From positions 62,001 through 126,000 of the forward strand of contig JAGFBZ010000364.1 of the NCBI GenBank assembly GCA_018398805.1: a stretch of 64,000 nucleotides of DNA. The letters run 5' to 3'. The position numbers and the translations under genes were made by a program. This document shows, in pieces, positions 11,804-22,960 of this stretch; the first letter of the stretch is position 1; each line of letters opens with the position of its first letter. Source of the stretch: Hirundichthys speculiger. Taxonomy: Eukaryota; Chordata; Actinopteri; Beloniformes; Exocoetidae. The notes beneath the pieces are model-generated. The model made no database searches, had not been told where the DNA came from, and was given only the letters and a program-made list of their open reading frames with translations.

Positions 11804-12709
11804 CTGTATGTAAAGATGAGCTAAAATGGAGACTTCTGTTTCTCTTCTCTAAAATGGACCCTGCTTATCTTCCTCTTTCTCATCCTCGCTCTGCCTGGCT
11901 CACGTCCAGACGTTTCAGAGGACTCGTCTAAAACAAAGCGACCTGATTGAGGGACCTATGAACCCTTTTTTTTTTCCTTTTTTGCTTTTTTTTTTTAAAT
12001 GAGAAGGACACTGGTGGTCACCAGGAGGACACTGAAGCGAAGCTGGATGAGAACGTTTGATTCGCATGAACAGAAATTAACTCTGTATAATATGTAAATA
12101 GAGGGAATAAGCTGAGGAGGAGGACATTTGCGTTTATTTATGAAGGGAATAAATTTTAATATATCTTATATGAAGTGCTCTGTCGACCAGTTACAACCTA
12201 AATGTGAGGGATTTTTTTTTTTTTTTGGCGTGAATGTGTGTGTGTGTGTCAGGTTACTGCTTCGGGCAGGTGTTACTTCGATGGGAGACGGCGGAGCTCG
12301 TATTTTGTGTTACAGTGTCGGTCAAAAAAAAAAAAAAAAAGTTTAAAAGTTAAAAAGTCACACCGGGCATCCGTCAATGTCAGTGCAGCTTTTGAGGTCT
12401 GTGCTTGTTAACGAAAAAAAAAAATTCTTTTCCTCACTGAAGAGACAAAACAACTGTGGTAAAATGCTTAAAAAAAAAAAAAAAAGTTAAAAAAAAAAAA
12501 AGTTTTTTGTTATTTTTACACAGCCCAAAGTCATTTCTGTCATTACACGTGTGTAAACACGACAACCGTGTGCTTCTCTGCAGACTGTAACACGGTCGAA
12601 GAGTCCAGTCAGTTACTAAAAACAGTGGTGGGGAGGAGAGATGCACTATGGGAGGATTTACATACAGTACTTTGCACTATGGGGCTCCGGGAGGCCAGGT
12701 GGGCTGATA

Positions 12710-12753
12710 GTGTGTGCGTGCGTGCGCGCGTGTGTCCGTGTGTGTGTGTGTGT
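12710..12753. repeat. (TG)n-type microsatellite
   Basis: An interrupted TGTGCG/TGTG run of about 44 bp. Confidence 0.9.
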
Positions 12754-12880
12754 TACAACAATGGTTTGGTACGCCCTCCTTACACTGTCAATCCATCAGC
12801 TCAATGGGATCAGTGTAACAAAGTCGAAGGTGTCAAATGACCCTCGATGTCCTAAAAGTGCCTTTTCTTTAAACGACTGC

Positions 12881-12964
12881 TGATCTGATAAGAGATCGAT
12901 GTATCGACGATCTGCTGGGGGATGATCTGATAAGAGATCGATGTATCGACGATCTGCTGGGGGA
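12881..12964. repeat. 42-bp tandem duplication
   Basis: Two identical adjacent 42-bp copies begin TGATCTGATAAGAGATCGAT and end GCTGGGGGA. Each unit contains ATCGAT and CGACGATC, which give it local dyad symmetry. The lack of divergence suggests a recent duplication. Confidence 0.93.
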
Positions 12965-13372
12965 TTATTCCGGCAAACAGCAGAGGCGACAGAAGTTTCA
13001 GGTCACATGATGTCCTTTACGAGTTTCAAAGAAAACTGTCTTTTATTTAAGCTACGTCGCCCTTCACACTCTGACAGTGTGCTGATATAATATATTGTTC
13101 TTTTTTGTTTTTTTTGATGTTGTTTTGGTTCGTTGTTGGTTTAAATGTGATTAAATTGATTCATGTTTCATTTTTTTCTTATTAAAAAGGCTTAAAAATC
13201 TGGGGAAGAAATGTTGCATTTGCTTTATTTGCCTTTGTTTGCGTTTGTCCAGCGATGGCGGTGAAAACGACGCAGGAGTTTGGTGACATTAAAGGCTTTA
13301 AATTTGCAGAAATATTTCTAAAAGCCAAGAAAAAGCGACAGATGTTTAAAACTAGATTTTTTTGGGAGTTCT

Positions 13373-13990
13373 TTGATGTTTTTTAATTCGGAATTCATTA
13401 TTCCAAATTAAATAATTCAGAATTAAACTATTTTCCTTCGAGTTTTAATGGAAATAGAAATTCCAAATTGAGGTTTACATGGAAAACACGTTTGATCGGC
13501 TTTATCCAATTAAGCTTAAGGTCTGGGGGTTGGGAAGGGTTCTGATTGGATGGGGGGGTGGACGTCTTTACGTATTTACGTCTACCGGAAGAAAACAAAG
13601 TTACTCGATTAGCAACAACATGGCGGACTACATTATTAGCATCCTTTTTGGATTTGTTTTGATTTTATTTTTGAAGCAGCAGCACGACAACATCATGTCG
13701 ATGATTTTCTTTCAAAAACAAGCCCAGCGCGGAATATAAGCGTCATGGCGACAGACGGGCAAGAGAACTAGCATGCGCAGAAAGATCGGAATTAATTTAA
13801 AGCTGAATGAGCGTAAACATGACCGCAGAGTTATTCTATTTGCATTTAAAATCAGAATAAAGCAGCCACTTACTTCAGAATTAAGTTTAATTCGGAATTA
13901 GGTGTTTACATGGTAATTTTTAATAATCTTAAATCGGATTTAATTTTAATTCTGAATTAAAAAGGAATTAAACTTCCCATGTAAACGCAC
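13373..13990. mobile_element. AATTCGGAATTAA-rich interspersed repeat (copy 1)
   Basis: The left end is TGATGTTTTTTAATTCGG and the right end is CTTCCCATGTAAACGCAC. The ends are built from TTTACATGG and AATTCGGAATTAA motifs, and the middle contains AGAGAACTAGCATGCGCAGA. A second full copy lies at 45905-46636 and an inverted end copy at 45732-45871. It is probably a non-autonomous DNA element; the family is not identified. Confidence 0.7.
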
Positions 13991-16134
13991 TAATTGAGTT
14001 ATTTGCAGGACCGTCTGGATCCATCAGTCCATCAATCCATCAGCGGAGGCTGGTTTTTTTTGGCGAGTCGGTGCCGGAGGAATCGCAGCGCCGTGTTGAA
14101 ACGGCTCCCGACCAAATGGCCGCGGTGTGCGACATGTCGGACCGGCAGACTAAACACGGCGGGACGGCGCTGAGAACCTCAAAGCAGCTTCCCGCATGCT
14201 CACAGCGAGACCCGGACCGCTCCAAAACCCACTGACCCGCCTCTGACCCGGCACTGGAAAAACTATCTGCAGGCCCGCGAGACAAAACGAGGACGAACGC
14301 CTTTTCTTTAATCTCCGCAGCGCCCGCCGGGTCGCCGTCTCAGCGTCCGGGTCCACTCCTGTTCCTCCCAGAACCCACAAACAGAAATTTTCTTCCGTGT
14401 GAAAATGTTGCAGCGTAGAGCTTGAAGGGCTTTTTGAAAAGAAACACGGTTGTTATCACATCCAGAGTAGCTCGTCTTGCATGTGTAGGAAAAAAAAAAA
14501 AAAACAAATCTGATTTATTGATTTTTTGTTCCTGCAGTTCCCTGGAATCCAGCTCCCCTGTCCCGCCACCATGCCTGCTGTCCGTCTGTCTGTCTGCTGG
14601 CGGTTGCTCAACCCTCTCCCCTGCGCTTGTTTACAGCTTCTCCTTTCCCAGCTGCACTTGAATGCAGCAGAGACAAGCTGAACGTTTTTTTTATTTGGAT
14701 GCAACCGTCGGCGCGTGGCCCTCCATGAGGCGCAAACACAAACCTCCAGGCCTGTACGCCTCAAAGAAATGATGACCGGGAGCGAACTCAGGCAGTTCAT
14801 CACCTCGCATCCACAATAGTTCCTTCAGAGCAGTCGGCTTGATAAGATAGAGATGAGCTCCCACAGCTACCGGGTGCGACTAACCCGACGGGCTCCTGAC
14901 ACGCCCGCCGGTCGTCAGGAGACCACGCTGATAGCGGGCGGGCGTCACGCTCTGTGGTCGGGGTGTTTGCAAAGTGACACGGAGAGGGAAAGATTTAAAT
15001 GTGACCCTCACGTTTGTAGCCGCCCCGCTGTAATCTGTGACCCGCCGCTCACCCGGTTTCCAGACGTGAGAGTCTCAGAAACCTGCGGCTGATAACGCTG
15101 CAGCGGCGAACGACCGCGAAAGCTGCAGCTCCAAGTCTGTTGCGTTGGTTTATCTTTTCATCTGGCGTCGCCGTGACGGAATCATTTAAATCTCAAAGTC
15201 AGCAGCACGTACATCTACGCCAGGGGTTTCCACCGAGGGCCACATCAGCATCATGGTGGCCCTCGAAGGGCCAGACTGACAGCATGAATGTAACAAAATG
15301 CAATGAAAATCAAAATAAATTAAACTACACCTTATTATAATGTTAAATAACGGTTTCTGTTTTTATTATGTATTCAAGGTTTCAAATATTTAAGTCATTA
15401 TTATATTAAACTCAGGGTTTGTGGTTGTAAGAGTATCCATTAGCTTGGTTTCAGAAGCGGAAACGGTTCTTTGTTTTTCTTGCAGGCTAAATTTAGCATA
15501 CTTAGCTCCGTGTTTGCTGTCAAAATGCCGACGTAGATTAAACTCTTTCACGACTGAAACCGCCTCATAACACTAAAGACACTTTTCTTGGACATGTTGG
15601 GGTTAGTTTGTAAAGGTTTTTCTTGAGTCCATCAGTTCTGAAAAATCGTCTTGCTCATAGCTGCCGTTATCGTTGTGGGTAACGACAAAATGCATGATGG
15701 GAGATGTAGTTTATTGTTAATATGCGCATCTACAGCTGCATCGGTGCAGCGGGACGCAGGATCCAGGCTAACAGACCTGCACGACCCCGTTACGTCCATC
15801 AGTCCGGCGGTGGATGCAGTCGCCATCTAAAACCCCGTTTGGAGCCACCGGACCGTTCAGACCGGGAAAATCGCGTTTGAAAATCCACGTGTGGTTTGAA
15901 TCCAGGTGTGAGCGTAGCTTCAGTGTCTCCATCAGAGGCGTCACCTGGAAGCCCTGGATGTTTTTTCTATAGCCCCAAATGTTTAGATCTGACAGGCTGA
16001 CAAAAATTATGGGCACGAAAAAAATTTTTTTTCAATTTTCAGCGAATGCTGAACGATGACGTCTTAACATGAACCAATCAGAGAGGGGTTGCTTTTGCTC
16101 GTTTCAACCTCTGGCGCCAAGAGGTTTTCACTTC
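13991..16134. other. Intergenic region
   Basis: No supported gene. A segment near 15218 (CAGGGGTTTCCACCGAGGGC) resembles the start of a common fish hAT element, but no matching right end was found. Near 16057-16078 there is a CRE-like TGACGTC and a CCAAT box, described as a separate finding. Confidence 0.4.
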
Positions 16135-16150
16135 AAGAGAGACAGCAAGA

Positions 16151-16312
16151 GGGCCGCAGTGGTTAGGGCAGTGAGTGGCTGGTCGTGAGTTTGATTCCCG
16201 GCTTAGCGACCCTTTGCCACGTGTCTTCCCCGTTCTCTCTGTCCCCCTTCCTGTCTCTCTACTATCAATAAAGGCCACTAGTGCCAAAAAAATCTTTAAA
16301 AAAATAAAAAAA
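16151..16312 (+). mobile_element. tRNA-derived SINE (copy 1)
   Basis: The head has tRNA-like promoter boxes: box A within GCAGTGGTTAGGGC and box B within GTGAGTTTGATTCCCGG. A shared body ends AATAAAGGCCACTAGTGCC and an A-rich tail. An identical 16-bp sequence, AAGAGAGACAGCAAGA, flanks it at 16135-16150 and 16313-16328 as the target-site duplication. The second copy is at 37101-37300 on the minus strand. Confidence 0.88.
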
Positions 16313-16348
16313 AAGAGAGACAGCAAGAAACAAACAAAAAAAAAAACA

Positions 16349-16439
16349 ATGTATATACGGCGTTATTTTCTTTCCAAAAATGACGTGGAGGCTGACTCGG
16401 CTGGGGCTCACGTCTCCGAGGAACCGCCACCAGAAACAG
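16349..16439 (+). other. Possible first coding exon of an unknown gene or transposase
   Basis: An open segment starts ATG at 16349, reads MYIRRYFLSKNDVEADSAG, and ends in CAG|GTAAAT at 16439/16440, a good splice donor. A CRE-like site and a CCAAT box lie upstream at 16057-16078. The N-terminus loosely resembles the short N-terminal segment of some hAT-type transposases. No second exon was found; a minisatellite and a LINE follow directly. Function unknown. Confidence 0.3.
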
Positions 16440-16507
16440 GTAAATAAATGAATGACCAGTTCACATTCAGTTTGTGAAGCGTGTAGTTACTAAAGGGGCT
16501 GTGGGAC

Positions 16508-16887
16508 AGGCTAGCATCCCCCGGAGTAGGCTAGCATCCCCGAGAGTAGGCTAGCATCCCGGAGAGTAGCATCCCCGGGAGTAGGCTAGCATCCCCGAGA
16601 GTAGGCTAGCATCCCCGAGAGTAGGCTAGCATCCCCGAGAGTAGGCTAGCATCCCCGGGAGTAGGCTAGCATCCCCGGAGTAGCTCCCCAGGCTACATCC
16701 CCGGGAGTAGGCATCCCCGGAGTAGCTAGCATCCCCGGGAGTAGGCTAGCATCCCCGAGAGTAGGCTAGCATCCCCGGGAGTAGGCTAGCATCCCCGGGA
16801 GTAGGCTAGCATCCCCGGGAGTAGGCTAGCATCCCCGGGAGTAGGCTAGCATCCCCGGGAGTAGGCTAGCATCCCCGGGAGTAGGCT
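16508..16887. repeat. 20-bp minisatellite
   Basis: About 19 tandem units of GGCTAGCATCCCCGGGAGTA carry point variants (CCCGAGAG, CCCGGAG) and a disordered patch near 16670-16730. One to two more units at 18949-18979 lie on the far side of the LINE, which shows the array was split by that insertion. Confidence 0.95.
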
Positions 16888-18948
16888 GATCCCTGGTTGG
16901 ATGGCTCTACCCGGACCCTCAGACAGCGCTGCAGACAGGCAGAGCGACGCTGGAAGAAGGATAAATTACATGTATCGCTTGAAATACTGAGGGACAGTCT
17001 CGCTCAGTATCAGAGGGCTGTGAAAGAGGCGAAGTCCAAGTACTTGTCCAATATAATTTCTACTAATGGACATTGTCCTCGTGTGTTGTTTAGCACTATA
17101 AACTCTGTTGTGAACCCCCACACCTCTCCTCTGAGTGATGCCACTGTTTCCACCTGTGAGAACTTTTTACGCTTCTTCATTGAAAAAGTGAAGTCTGTGA
17201 GAGCACTGAGCAGCTGCAGTACAGGCTCGGACCAGCCTGTTACTGCCTCATACTGTGAAAATGTGTTCGACCATTTTGATCCTGTTTCTCTTTCGTCCCT
17301 CACTGATATTGTTGTACATATGAAAACTACAAGTTGTCCTCTGGACATTCTCCCAACTAAATTGTTAAAAGAGGTGCTTTCCACTGTTGGGCCTTTCCTC
17401 TTGGTTTTAATGAACATTTGTCTCAGTTCAGGATGTGTCCCTGATTCTTTTAAACATGCCATAGTGAGACCACTTCTTAAAAAACCACATCTTGATGCCA
17501 GTGTTCTGTCCAATTTTAGACCTGTTTCTAATTTGCCTTTTATTTCAAAGGTCATTGAGAGAATTGTTTTTACACAACTGCAATCATTTTTAGAAAATAA
17601 CTGTGTTCTTGAAAAATTTCAGTCTGGGTTCAGGACCAGGCACAGCACTGAGTCTGCACTGTTGAAAGTGCATAATGACATTGCCCTTTCCGTCGATGCC
17701 AAATGTCCTGTTGTTTTAGTTTTGTTAGACCTGACAGCAGCATTCGATACAGCGGATCATTCAATCCTCTTGTCTCGCCTTAATCAGTGTGCTGGTATTC
17801 GTGGTACAGCGCTGAAATGGTTTAAATCGTACCTGACAAAGTTTTTCTGTAATGATTGGCGACTTGTCCTCCTCTGCTGCTCCTTTGATCTGTGGTGTGC
17901 CCCAAGGCTCCATACTGGGCCCTTTATTGTTCTTGCTTTACATGTTGCCTCTGGGCTCTATCATAGCCAGGCACAACCTAGCCTTTCACTGCTATGCAGA
18001 TGACCTTCAAATTTATCTTCTTGTGCTCCCAAACAAAAGTGGTGCTCTTCAAACTATTTCTGACTGCATTGCAGATATTAAAATGTGGTTAGGGCAAAAT
18101 TTTCTGCACCTAAATGACGATAAGACAGAGTATGTTTTCTTTGGCGATTCAGCACACTCTGGTGACCTATCGTTTAAAGTTAAATCTTCTGTTAGGAATC
18201 TTGGAGTTATTTTTGATGGCAGCTTAAAATTTGACAAGCAAATTGACAGCGTGGTCAGAGCCAGTTTTTATCAGTTACAGGTTTTAACAAAAGTAAAGCA
18301 ATTTCTAAATCATGCAGACTTGGAAAAAACCATTCATGCCTTTATAAGCTCTAGAATCGACTACTGTAATGCTTTGTATGTTGGTGTCTCCAAGTCGTCA
18401 CTTAGCCGCCTTCAGCTTGTTCAGAACGCCGCTGCACGCTTTTTAACTAATACTCGACGTCGCGAACACATCACCCCAGTTTTATTTTCTCTTCACTGAC
18501 TTCCTGTTTCTTTTAGAATTGATTTTAAAATGTTAATCTTTGTTTTTAAAGCCCTCAATGGGCTTGCCCCTCTCTACTTATGTGAACAAGTGCATGTTCA
18601 GAACACTTCTAGAGGCCTACGGTCCTCAAACCAGCTCTTGCTGGAAGTCCCCAGAACCAGGACTAAACTCTGGGGAGTCGGTTCTTCTCAGTTGCTGGAC
18701 CCAGACTCTGGAATAAGCTGCCCCCAGAAATGCGCACCATCACTGACTTTGGGGTTTTTAAATCCAGACTTAAAACCTATTTATTTAGACTGGCTTTTAA
18801 TACACAGTATTGATGTGAGATATTTTTAATTTAATTTTAATTATATTGTTATGTCGATTTTAAAGTGTTTTGTTTTAATGTGGATTTTAATGGAAAGCAC
18901 TTTGGTCACCTTGTGTGTTGAAAAGGGCTCTACAAATAAATAAACATT
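16888..18948 (+). mobile_element. 5'-truncated L2-like LINE with broken reverse transcriptase, inside a minisatellite
   Basis: Non-LTR reverse transcriptase motifs occur in order: FRPVSNLPFISKVIERIV, FQSGFRTRHSTESALLKV, VLLDLTAAFDTADHSILL, GVPQGSILGPLLFLLYMLPL, FHCYADDLQIYL and LGVIFDGSLKFDKQI. The frame breaks near 17840-17852 in a T run (AAAGTTTTTCTG); the downstream part continues one frame forward. It has a TGA at 18497-18499 and another frame change near 18660-18700. The 3' end has AAGCACTTTGGTCACC and AAGGGCTCTACAAATAAATA, a typical L2-type tail. The apurinic endonuclease domain is missing. The copy is dead. Units of the 20-bp minisatellite lie on both sides. Confidence 0.88.
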
Positions 18949-19250
18949 GAGAGTAGGCTAGCATCCCCGGGAGTAGGCTACAGCCACACAACACAGTGAG
19001 GGTGGAGGTGACAACGTAAAATTAAAAAGACCAAAATTAGTCACTGAAGCAGGTGCAGTTTTTGGGAGGAATAAAGCTCCTGATAGTCTGGAAGCATCAC
19101 TAAACATTTTTCACCTGGTCTAGGGTTTAAAACAAACAAACAACCATTTATAGAGGGAATTTAACTTGACTTCAGACAGAATATAAAATGTTTGGTTATT
19201 TATTGATTTTAATAATAATAGTAATAATAATAATAATAATGGTAGTAGTA

Positions 19251-19470
19251 AATTTTATTTGTATAGCACACTTTGAAGTCAGAGACCTCTCAAGGTGTTT
19301 GACAATCCTATAGTATAAAAACAGAATAAAAAGAAAATCTATATCAATATGCAGAAGCAACACCCGAATAAATGAGTCTTTAGGCTACTTTTGAAAGCGG
19401 CAAGAGAGTCAGACATCCTAGTAAAGTCAAATAATTTATTCCAAAGTCTCGGCCAGAGGACAGAGAAGAC
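19251..19470 (-). pseudogene. 3' end of an L2-like LINE
   Basis: The minus strand reads LAAFKSSLKTHLFGCCF preceded by WPRLWNKLF, the usual C-terminal motif of fish L2-type reverse transcriptase proteins. It ends in AAGTGTGCTATACAAATAAA. Only the last part of the element remains. Confidence 0.65.
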
Positions 19471-19738
19471 GCAGTGATTCCTTTTAATTCCTGATTATCT
19501 ATAAGGGCGTCATTATTCTCTTTCTATCGCTAGTACGAGTATGTCGTTAAATTTCTGACACATTTTGAAGGTACGCATTGGCAGCTTTGCTGTTTTTATT
19601 TCTGTTTCTACCTGTCACAAGAGTCAGAACGGTGCTCGCATGGCCTGTTAAACAGTCGGTGACAGGTGACAGGTGACACACCTGCACACGGAGTTTCTGT
19701 GATGATGAGGAAGCAGGCCACATTCAGCCCTGACTGTT

Positions 19739-19740
<2 letters not shown>

Positions 19741-19794
<54 letters not shown>

Positions 19795-19796
19795 AG
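19741..19796. repeat. (GAAA)n microsatellite
   Basis: Fourteen near-perfect GAAA units; a purine-only strand. Confidence 0.97.
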
Positions 19797-19888
19797 GGTG
19801 GTGCATGTTTCCAAGACGCAGAATGCAAATGAGGCCATGCATCCTGGATCCTGTTAGCTGGAAGAGCTGTTTACACAGTTATTGCCTC

Positions 19889-19930
19889 GGGGGGGAGGGA
19901 GGGAGGGAGGGAGGGGGGGGAGGGAGGGGA
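19889..19930. repeat. (GGGA)n-type G-rich repeat
   Basis: Repeated GGGA blocks with several runs of three or more G, which could form a G-quadruplex on this strand. Confidence 0.85.
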
Positions 19931-22049
19931 AGAAGGGAGTTCTCAGGACATTACTCTCCTCTTTCTGAGGGGAAAAGTAAACGGGTGTTTATGGCATTCG
20001 GACAGACAAATCCATCAGTCTTTCAGTTTGTAAGGAAGCGAAATGTTCACGCTAAAATAATCATATTCTCACGTTATAATAAAACACGTTGCTCCTGCAG
20101 GACTTTTGAATGAACGCCAGGGATTAAAGCAGGGACGTGGAGCGCCAAACTGATAAGATCCTCCTCAAATAAATACCTCAAGTGACATAAATCAACTGTT
20201 TTAATCAACTTTTTGTCCTGAAATACACATTTTTTTTTATTACAGTCAATGACAGCGAGCAGATGCAGCCAATAAACAAAGCCGAGAGGCCTCTGCAGTT
20301 GGGTGGATGAGAGACACCGTCAGACAGACAGCCGGGGGTGCAGCGAGACAGACGGACGTCCAGATAACGCTGCCGCTCGTAAACGACGAAGATACAATTC
20401 ATAAAAAAAAAAAGCTACGACGGTCAGAAAGAGCCGAGCCCATTCTGGAAGAGAAACTCAGACACGCTTGTCCGAATGACACAAACGTAGCAGATTCCCA
20501 AATCGCAAATTGCTGACTTTTCCTTTTAAAAGACACATGAGGTGTCATATAAATTCAGTTTGGCCTGTTCAGCTTTAATAAAAATACATTTTAAAAAGTC
20601 ACTGGAATGCTGATAATTAGGACATCAGATGGATTCAGCTGATTTAATCAATAAATAAACATCAAATAGATTAACGACAGATGTTCATGGACGGTGCTGA
20701 AATGAAACCCTTGTTAATGCAGCAGAGACGGTCTGAACAGACAAACAGGGAGGTTGAGAAACAGTTTGGCAGCTGAAGAGGTGCATGAGAGGTAGAGAGA
20801 GCGTCAGTATGTCATCCAGGCAGACGGACGGACGGACGGATGGACGGATGGACGGACTGAGCGCCGCTGAGCCACAGATAAGCGGTTGGACTTTGCTCTG
20901 TCGGCCGTGGGTGTTGCAAAGAGGCCCGAGATAAACCGCTGGCCTGAAAAACGAACACAGAGGAGGCTGATTGCATTTAACCTGGTGAGCGTGCACGTGC
21001 GTGCGTGCGCGTGTAGGTGCGTGTGCGTGTGCATGTGCGGAGGGACGGATGGGAGGACTGTATCGATCCAAACTGCACCACTGACTCAGACGGGAGCCAG
21101 CGGCCTCTCATGCAGAGCAGAGCAGCATGCTAAAGGTCAGCTCGCTGGTTCGAATCCCTGCTGCTGGAGGAGCCTGGGAACCGCTCCGCTGCACATGCAT
21201 GCTGAAAGGTGACTGCATTTCTTGTTCTGCAGTTCTTCCCGATCTTCACATTTATGACTTATTTGGGTCCGTTGTTGCGGCCTCTTCACGCGCTGACCCA
21301 GTTCCCTCCAGGGATCATCCGAGTTTCATTGTATCTTATCTTAATTTATGTGAGTAATATTATCTGTGTTTTGATAAAGAGCGCAGCTCCCGACGGGTTT
21401 GTCAAGTCAACTATGTAACACGATCAACACGCAAAACTCCAAAATAAAAGTCGCGCGGTGCAGAAAAGTGTTAGCTCGGCATGGCGCCCGGCCGCCTTGT
21501 TGCCTCCCACGGATTAACGGCGATAAGGATCTAACTGTCATGTCACGGCTTAGCACGCGGCAGCGTTCACACCTGCTCCTCCTTTATAGCTTTAAGTTGT
21601 TTGGATATGCCGAGACGGAAATGCGCCGCGCAACACCCCGAGGACTTTACACGGTTCCCTCCTTGCTGTGTTTCTCCTGACTGGCTCGGGTTGTATTTAT
21701 GATGTTGAACTCAGTGAGCACAAGCGTGGGGAAAATCCCTCCTGTGGGCGTAATCATCAGATAAGGAGGACAAGCTGGTGCTGCTGAGTCCCTTCGTTTG
21801 GTTGAAGTTGTCAACAACAGCAGCTAAGAGCAACAAAAATCATCAATGACTGATGATGATTTTAAGGTACAAAATTGCCACTTATTTGAGAAGTTTTTGA
21901 GAAGAGTCGTCGTAAGATCCAGCAATTATCAGCCACAGCATCAGCAGCCAGATGTGGATGCATCTAGAATATTTATAACATGCTTTAACGTAAGTAATGA
22001 GACCAGCTAATTGTGGTTCAGGTGGGTTTGGAGGTTGAGCATCATACGT
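19931..22049. other. Intergenic region
   Basis: No supported gene. It contains a (GGAC/GGAT)n microsatellite at 20819-20858, alternating GTGCGTGCGC sequence near 20990-21030, and a lone tRNA-like B box (GGTTCGAATCC) near 21150. Confidence 0.5.
20819..20858. repeat. (GGAC/GGAT)n microsatellite
   Basis: About ten 4-bp units alternate GGAC and GGAT. Confidence 0.92.
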
Positions 22050-22960
22050 AAATCCCCTTCTTCACCATCTCAGTTCAGACTTCAAGTCAAGCGAAAACAG
22101 CAACTTCCAGAGGTTTTCTGGAGCGCGTAAGTCTGCAGGTAAGGATGGGAGAACACCGAGAATAGCTTTGTAAATGAATATATGCCAGTGTCTAAGTCTA
22201 TGCCGGTGTCCAACCTGAGCAAACAAAGCACAACAGTGATTCAAAGTTTGAAGGGTTGACCCGAACCTCTGAGCTCCACGTACCCATCGTGAGGAAGCAT
22301 GCGTATGAATCACGCCTCCACAGTCCAGCACAGATATAAAAGTAGCAGAGAGAAGTCTCTTTTTGACATCAAAAGAAAGGCGAGACTTGATTCAAAAGAA
22401 AAACAAACAAATTTCACTTTGGGTTTATCAGCTGCTGAACATGTGGCGTAAAAGAGAGAGCATCATCAATCAAGACACCCATGTACGGTATCTGTACCGG
22501 GAAACTAGTCTGGGTCTTTGATTTTACCATTTCTGACATTTAAGACTCATTGAAAGGTTGTTGTAGCTGTTAAAAGGCCTGAGTAAGAGTAGAGGCAGCA
22601 CCGTACATTACAGTATTATCGGTACAAAAATGAAATGTGGCATAAGATGCCTGTCGATCCAGGTTACTAAATGTATAAAATGAACAATGGCGGTCCCAGG
22701 ACTAATCCCTGCGGAACACCTGATAAACAGTCTTCCATCCTGTTCAGACCAGTCCAACATGACTCAGTCTGGGTTTTAGTAAGTTGTGATCCAATCTATC
22801 AAAGGCTTTAGACTGATCAATAAAAATAGTTGCACAGTGTTGATTACTGTCTAAAAAATTCAAAAACATCATTAATTGCTTCTCAGGCTGCTGTAATCCC
22901 ACTCTGTTGTGTCCTTTTCTAAAGCCAGACTGATATTCTAATAAGATACTGTCACCTGAT
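22050..22960 (-). pseudogene. Rex/CR1-like LINE reverse transcriptase remnant
   Basis: On the minus strand, short stretches occur in the order expected for a non-LTR reverse transcriptase, in shifting frames: EYQSGFRKGH (near 22914-22943), HCATIFIDQSKAF (near 22805-22845), GVPQGLVLGPPL (near 22685-22720), and a C-terminal part with RHWHIFIYKAILGVLPS (near 22140-22200). The C-terminal part matches the LINE at 24420-25672 (IHWHIFINKVILGLLPLY), so they are one family in opposite orientation. Heavily decayed. Confidence 0.75.

Larger units (their letters stand above)
11754..13371 (+). other. foxa3 3' UTR and downstream flank
   Basis: Sequence after the TAA stop is non-coding, with CA/TG microsatellites and A/T runs. 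Candidate polyadenylation signals are AATAAA at 12148-12153 and ATTAAA at 13181-13186. Which one is used cannot be decided here. A 42-bp tandem duplication lies at 12881-12964. Confidence 0.5.

Noticed and set aside
16508..16887. CRISPR-like array
   Set aside because: Units are contiguous 20-bp tandem repeats without unique spacers, in a vertebrate genome. The same reasoning applies to the 16-, 18- and 23-bp arrays.
21121..21170. tRNA gene
   Set aside because: A B box (GGTTCGAATCC) is present, but no A box at the right distance and no cloverleaf could be drawn.
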